Shown here in pieces: positions 60,392-64,000 of a stretch of 64,000 nucleotides of DNA. Every line of letters begins with the position of its first letter. Position 1 is the first letter of the stretch. The position numbers were made by a program, and so were the translations under genes. Origin of the DNA: Kosakonia sp. SMBL-WEM22. Lineage in GTDB: Bacteria > Pseudomonadota > Gammaproteobacteria > Enterobacterales > Enterobacteriaceae. The notes beneath the pieces are model-generated. The model had not been told where the DNA came from, made no database searches, and saw only the letters and a program-made list of their open reading frames with translations. The stretch spans positions 1,488,001 through 1,552,000 of the forward strand of contig NZ_CP051488.1 of the NCBI RefSeq assembly GCF_014490785.1, read 5' to 3'.

Positions 60392-61435
60392 ATGAGCGTA
60401 ATGTTTGATCCTGAAGCCGCAATCTATCCCTTTCCTGCCAAACCCGCGCCGCTGAATCCTGCGGAAAAAGCCTTTTACCGCGATAAAATCAAACGTTTGC
60501 TGAAAGAGCGCAATGCGGTGATGGTCGCCCACTACTACACCGACCCGGAGATCCAGCAACTGGCGGAAGAGACCGGCGGCTGCATCTCCGACTCGCTGGA
60601 TATGGCGCGCTTTGGTGCTCGTCATGCTGCCTCGACGCTGCTGGTCGCGGGCGTGCGTTTTATGGGAGAAACGGCGAAAATCCTCAGCCCGGAAAAAACG
60701 ATCCTGATGCCCACCCTTGAGGCTGAATGCTCCCTCGATCTCGGCTGCCCGATCGAACCGTTTAACGCGTTCTGCGATGCGCACCCGGATCGCACGGTGG
60801 TGGTCTATGCCAACACCTCGGCAGCGGTAAAAGCCCGCGCCGACTGGGTAGTGACCTCAAGCATTGCGGTAGAGTTAATTGAGCACCTCGATAGCCTCGG
60901 CGAAAAAATTATCTGGGCACCGGATCGCCATCTTGGGCATTACGTCCAGAAGCAGACGGGCGCGGATGTGCTCTGCTGGCAGGGGGCGTGTATCGTCCAT
61001 GATGAGTTCAAAACCCAGGCGCTGCGCCGTATGAAAGCGCTCTATCCAGATGCCGCGATCCTGGTGCATCCTGAATCACCGCAGGCGGTGGTAGAGTTAG
61101 CCGATGCGGTCGGTTCGACCAGCCAGTTGATCCAGGCCGCAAAAACGCTGCCTCACTCGCAACTGATTGTCGCCACCGACCGCGGGATCTTTTATAAGAT
61201 GCAGCAGGCCGTGCCGCATAAAGCGCTGATTGAGGCGCCAACGGCTGGCGAAGGAGCAACGTGCCGCAGCTGCGCCCACTGCCCCTGGATGGCGATGAAC
61301 GGCCTTAAAGCCATTGCCGACGGGCTGGAGCAGGGCGGAACGGCACATGCAATAGAAGTGGATGCCGCTCTGCGTGAACGCGCGCTGCTGCCGCTTAACC
61401 GCATGCTTGATTTTGCAGCTACACTTCGACCTTAA
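60392..61435 (+). CDS. nadA: Quinolinate synthase A
   Basis: NadA condenses iminoaspartate with dihydroxyacetone phosphate to give quinolinate, the precursor of NAD. The 347-aa protein has the three 4Fe-4S cysteines in CSLDLGCP (near 113), CWQGACIVHDEF (near 200) and CRSCAHCPWMAMN (near 294-297). Start ATG 60392 equals E. coli; a GTG three codons upstream is in frame. pnuC follows after 45 nt. Confidence 0.97.
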   Translation: MSVMFDPEAAIYPFPAKPAPLNPAEKAFYRDKIKRLLKERNAVMVAHYYTDPEIQQLAEETGGCISDSLDMARFGARHAASTLLVAGVRFMGETAKILSPEKTILMPTLEAECSLDLGCPIEPFNAFCDAHPDRTVVVYANTSAAVKARADWVVTSSIAVELIEHLDSLGEKIIWAPDRHLGHYVQKQTGADVLCWQGACIVHDEFKTQALRRMKALYPDAAILVHPESPQAVVELADAVGSTSQLIQAAKTLPHSQLIVATDRGIFYKMQQAVPHKALIEAPTAGEGATCRSCAHCPWMAMNGLKAIADGLEQGGTAHAIEVDAALRERALLPLNRMLDFAATLRP

Positions 61436-61480
61436 CGTTTTCATAGATATCAACGCGTAATACTACGCTCTGGGGAAAGA

Positions 61481-62200
61481 ATGGACTTTTTTAGTACGCA
61501 AAACATCCTCGTGCACATTCCGATCGGTGCCGGGGGATACGACCTTTCATGGATTGAAGCCGCAGGAACGTTGGCGGGTTTACTCTGTATCTGGCTCGCC
61601 AGCCTTGAGAAAATCAGCAACTACGCCTTTGGCCTGATTAACGTTACGCTCTTCGCCATCATCTTCTTTCAGATCCAGCTCTACGCCAGCCTGTTGCTGC
61701 AGCTCTTTTTCTTCGCTGCCAATATATATGGCTGGTACGCATGGTCACGCCAGACTTCGCAAAATGAGGCCGAGCTGCAAATCCGCTGGTTACCGCGCAG
61801 CAAAGCGTTTGGCTGGCTTGCCGCCTGCGTGGTGGCAATTGGACTGATGACGCTGTTTATCAACCCGGTGTTCGCTTTCCTGACGCGTATCGCCGTCAAC
61901 CTCATGCAGGTAGTCGGACTGGACGTAGCGATGCCAACGCTGCAGCCTGATGCTTTTCCGTTCTGGGACTCCTGCATGATGGTCCTCTCCATCGTGGCGA
62001 TGATCCTGATGACGCGCAAATATGTCGAAAACTGGCTGCTGTGGGTGATTATCAATGTGATAAGCGTGGTGATTTTTGCACTGCAGGGCGTATGGGCAAT
62101 GTCGCTGGAATATATGATCCTTACCTTCATTGCCCTGAACGGCAGCCGGATGTGGATTAAGAGCGCGCGTGAGCGAGGCTCTCGCGCGCTTTCACATTAG
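61481..62200 (+). CDS. pnuC: PnuC, nicotinamide riboside transporter
   Basis: A 239-aa inner-membrane carrier with about seven helices that takes up nicotinamide riboside, trapped inside by NadR kinase. The family segments SNYAFGLINV-like ISNYAFGLINV, WYAWSRQ, and NWLLWVIINVISV are visible. Same length as E. coli. Its last four bases overlap the end of the convergent zitB, and a GC hairpin lies in its last codons. Confidence 0.96.
   Translation: MDFFSTQNILVHIPIGAGGYDLSWIEAAGTLAGLLCIWLASLEKISNYAFGLINVTLFAIIFFQIQLYASLLLQLFFFAANIYGWYAWSRQTSQNEAELQIRWLPRSKAFGWLAACVVAIGLMTLFINPVFAFLTRIAVNLMQVVGLDVAMPTLQPDAFPFWDSCMMVLSIVAMILMTRKYVENWLLWVIINVISVVIFALQGVWAMSLEYMILTFIALNGSRMWIKSARERGSRALSH
62162..62190. 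terminator. GC hairpin inside the 3' end of pnuC
   Basis: AGCGCGCG and CGCGCGCT pair perfectly, with a further three pairs (GAG/CTC) inside. It lies 8 nt before the pnuC stop and is the only strong hairpin between pnuC and the convergent zitB. No T run follows, so its role as a terminator is a guess. Confidence 0.35.
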
Positions 62201-63129
62201 TGATGATGTCCGTGATGGTGATCGACCGTAACGTCGCCCAGACGGCAGTCTGAGCCGCTACAGGGCTGATACTCCATCTGCACCGTCGCATGAGCAATCT
62301 CATAATGGTGCGCCAGGAAGTGGTGGATCTCGCCGAGCAACTTATCGTGATCGCGCGGCGGGATCACCTGCACATGCAGGGTCATCAGCGGTTTTTCACC
62401 CACCTGCCAGACGTGCACATGGTGCACATCGCGGATTTCCGGAATCGCTCGGCGCAAATGGCGCTGTAACGCACCGATATCCAGCGAAGCGGGCACTCCC
62501 TCCAACAGTTCATTGACGCTCTCCTTCATCAAGCGCCACGCGCTCTTCAGCACCAGCGCAGAAACCAGCACCGACAGAATCGGGTCGATGGGCGTCCAGT
62601 TGGTCACCATAATCACCACTGCCGCGACAATGGCGCCAACGGAGCCAAGCAGATCGCCCAGCACATGCAGCGCAGCGGCGCGCACGTTAAGGTTCTTCTC
62701 TTCGCTACCGCGATGCAGCAGCCAGAAGGAGAGCAAATTGGCCACAAGGCCTGCGATGGCGATCGCCATCATCGTCCCCCCGGCCACCGGCTGCGGATGG
62801 TTGAAGCGCAGGATAGCTTCCCAGACGATCCAGATTGTTATCAGCACGAGCGCAAGGGCGTTGATAAAGGCAGCAAGCGTCGTCAGACGTAGCCAGCCGA
62901 AGGTGCGTTTGGCGCTCGGAGGCTGGCGGGCAAACCACACCGCGAGCAGGGCGAAGAGCAGGGCCGCTGCATCCGTTAACATATGTCCGGCATCGGCCAG
63001 CAGCGCCAGCGAGCCGGAAATAATCCCGCCCACCACTTCAATAACCATAAATAGAGCGGTGACCGTAAAGGCCAGCAACAGACGGCGGGCATTGGCATCC
63101 GATGAGCCATGCGAGTGAGCGTGCGCCAT
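62197..63129 (-). CDS. zitB: ZitB, zinc exporter of the CDF family
   Basis: A 310-aa inner-membrane zinc/proton antiporter. Both termini are His-rich (MAHAHSHG and DHHHGHHH). Metal-site motifs are LLADAGHMLTDAA in helix 2 and LHVLGDLLGS in helix 5, with six helices to about residue 210 and a cytoplasmic domain containing DVHHVHVWQ. Its TAA overlaps the pnuC TAG (TTAG). Confidence 0.96.
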   Translation of the reverse strand: MAHAHSHGSSDANARRLLLAFTVTALFMVIEVVGGIISGSLALLADAGHMLTDAAALLFALLAVWFARQPPSAKRTFGWLRLTTLAAFINALALVLITIWIVWEAILRFNHPQPVAGGTMMAIAIAGLVANLLSFWLLHRGSEEKNLNVRAAALHVLGDLLGSVGAIVAAVVIMVTNWTPIDPILSVLVSALVLKSAWRLMKESVNELLEGVPASLDIGALQRHLRRAIPEIRDVHHVHVWQVGEKPLMTLHVQVIPPRDHDKLLGEIHHFLAHHYEIAHATVQMEYQPCSGSDCRLGDVTVDHHHGHHH

Positions 63130-63196
63130 GATGGGATCTATCCTTTTAACCGTTGAGAAAACGCCTACATCATTGCAGATTTTGCGCCGTAAGGAA

Positions 63197-63224
63197 TAAA
63201 AAAAGGAGAGCCTCAGCTCTCCTT
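63197..63224 (-). terminator. Terminator of ybgS
   Basis: On the minus strand AAGGAGAGC-TGAG-GCTCTCCTT followed by TTTTTATTCC, between ybgS and zitB. Confidence 0.8.
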
Positions 63225-63243
63225 CTTACTTCAGCATCACCCC

Positions 63244-63627
63244 TTACTGGGTGGTGCCGTCAGTCTTGGTGTTGACTTCGCTATTGTCACCGCTACCGGT
63301 TTCAATCTTTTTATTCACATCCGGGCAACGACCATCTTTACACATGGTGTTTTTGTGCACTTCTTCTTTGCTCATGTGGCCAGACTGGTGCTCCATCTGC
63401 GTTGAGGTGGAGTTAGTATTTGTGTTACCGGTATTAATATTGCTGTTATCAACATTATTTGGCGCGACGTTCTGTTTCGCGTCAGGCGCAACCTGGCCTG
63501 CGTTCGCTGCTGCGTTCGCATCACCGTTGCTACCATTTGAAGAGGATGCATCCGCCGCATATGCCGCGCCGCCTGCCAGAGTGAGTGTGGTGGTCAGTAA
63601 AAGAGTCGCTAATTTATTCATTTTCAT
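63244..63627 (-). CDS. ybgS: YbgS, small exported protein of unknown function
   Basis: A 127-aa protein with a signal peptide cut after AYA (about residue 21). The mature chain is low in hydrophobics and rich in Asn, Asp, Ser, Thr and Gly (NAAANAGQVAPDAKQNVAPNN), with two cysteines in HKNTMCKDGRCPDVNKK. The ends match E. coli YbgS; the middle varies. It is probably periplasmic and mostly disordered. CAGGAGCATC precedes two adjoining ATGs; 63627 is preferred by homology and spacing. Confidence 0.92.
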   Translation of the reverse strand: MKMNKLATLLLTTTLTLAGGAAYAADASSSNGSNGDANAAANAGQVAPDAKQNVAPNNVDNSNINTGNTNTNSTSTQMEHQSGHMSKEEVHKNTMCKDGRCPDVNKKIETGSGDNSEVNTKTDGTTQ

Positions 63628-63858
63628 CATGATGCTCCTGTGCTGGTCGTCTAATGCCGCGCGGGACATCGGCAGAATATGCACGAACCCATCGCACGCT
63701 CAGTGGTGAAAGATGCCATGTCTGCCATAAGTAGCAGCATGGAATAACGAAAAAAATGTAAAACAAAGGTATTTACAGTTAAAAAGTGTAGTAGGGATGT
63801 GGCAACTTGCTACTTTTCCCACCGCTTTCTCTTGATTCCAGGAATTATCCGTGCGAAG

Positions 63859-63876
63859 TGTAAAATCGCGTTTACA
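63859..63876. promoter_or_regulatory. TyrR box of aroG
   Basis: TGTAAAATCGCGTTTACA matches the strong TyrR consensus TGTAAA-N6-TTTACA exactly. It overlaps the aroG -35 element, as in E. coli, where TyrR with phenylalanine represses aroG. Confidence 0.85.
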
Positions 63877-63899
63877 CTTCGCCGCGAGCAAGATAGATT
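63871..63899 (+). promoter_or_regulatory. aroG promoter
   Basis: TTTACA (63871-63876), 17-bp spacer, TAGATT (63894-63899). Confidence 0.55.
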
Positions 63900-63946
63900 G
63901 GTCAGATTGCTTTTCTTCTAAAAAACGTGTTCACACTGGAAAGATC

Positions 63947-64000
63947 ATGACTTATCAGAACGACGATTTACGCATCAAAGAGATCAACGAATTACTCCCT
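63947..64000 (+). CDS. aroG: Phe-sensitive DAHP synthase, N-terminal 18 codons
   Basis: The frame MTYQNDDLRIKEINELLP matches the start of E. coli AroG with two or three changes and runs off the right edge. AroG makes 3-deoxy-D-arabino-heptulosonate-7-phosphate, the entry to aromatic amino-acid synthesis. Identity is supported by the TyrR box and by the position after ybgS. Confidence 0.9.
   Translation, partial: MTYQNDDLRIKEINELLP

Overview
This window is ordinary chromosomal DNA of a member of Enterobacterales, close to Escherichia, Enterobacter, Kosakonia and Klebsiella. The evidence is near-identical protein sequences and the gene order nag - glnS - chiP - fur - fldA - seqA - pgm - kdp - phrB - pxp - nei - gltA - sdh - suc - cyd - tol/pal - lys tRNAs - nadA - pnuC - zitB - ybgS - aroG, which is the order I recall from E. 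coli K-12. The genus cannot be fixed from the sequence alone. No prophage, CRISPR array, transposase or plasmid gene was seen.

Layout. 1-3 kb: the start of an unrecognised membrane protein, a seven-gene Gln/Met/Leu tRNA operon, and asnB. 3-9.5 kb: the amino-sugar block nagBACD (umpH last) divergent from nagE, with two NagC-type operators and a CRP site between them. 9.6-16.4 kb: an unknown lipoprotein, glnS, then chiP (chitoporin) with a secreted GH20 chitobiase (chb) right behind it. 16.4-21.5 kb: fur with its upstream peptide uof, fldA, ybfE, ybfF, and seqA-pgm. 21.8-29.6 kb: kdpFABCDE. 29.6-30.5 kb: a palindrome-rich non-coding block with REP elements. 30.5-37 kb: ybfA, ybgA, phrB, ybgI, pxpBCA and nei. 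37-49 kb: gltA and sdhCDAB-sucABCD. 49.8-58.8 kb: cydABX-ybgE-ybgC-tolQRAB-pal-cpoB. 59-60.3 kb: four tRNA-Lys and one tRNA-Val with repeated spacers, then a 111-bp repeat array. 60.4-64 kb: nadA-pnuC, zitB, ybgS and the first codons of aroG.

How the genes work together. Outer-membrane ChiP, secreted or periplasmic Chb, the NagE phosphotransferase and NagA/NagB make a continuous route from chito-oligosaccharides to fructose-6-phosphate; NagC-type sites lie upstream of chiP as well as between nagB and nagE. GltA, SdhCDAB and SucABCD supply half of the TCA cycle, and CydABX is the high-affinity terminal oxidase. Tol-Pal-CpoB tie the outer membrane to the dividing septum.

Compared with E. coli K-12 as I remember it, speF-potE, rhsC, dtpD, abrB and mngRAB are absent, and chb stands where chiQ (ybfN) would be. 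The most interesting leftovers are the tRNA-spacer repeats carrying a copied tRNA-Lys 3' end (rtT-like), the palindrome block behind kdp, the 111-bp repeat open on both strands, and a uof start codon buried inside the Fur box. No convincing new biological system was found.
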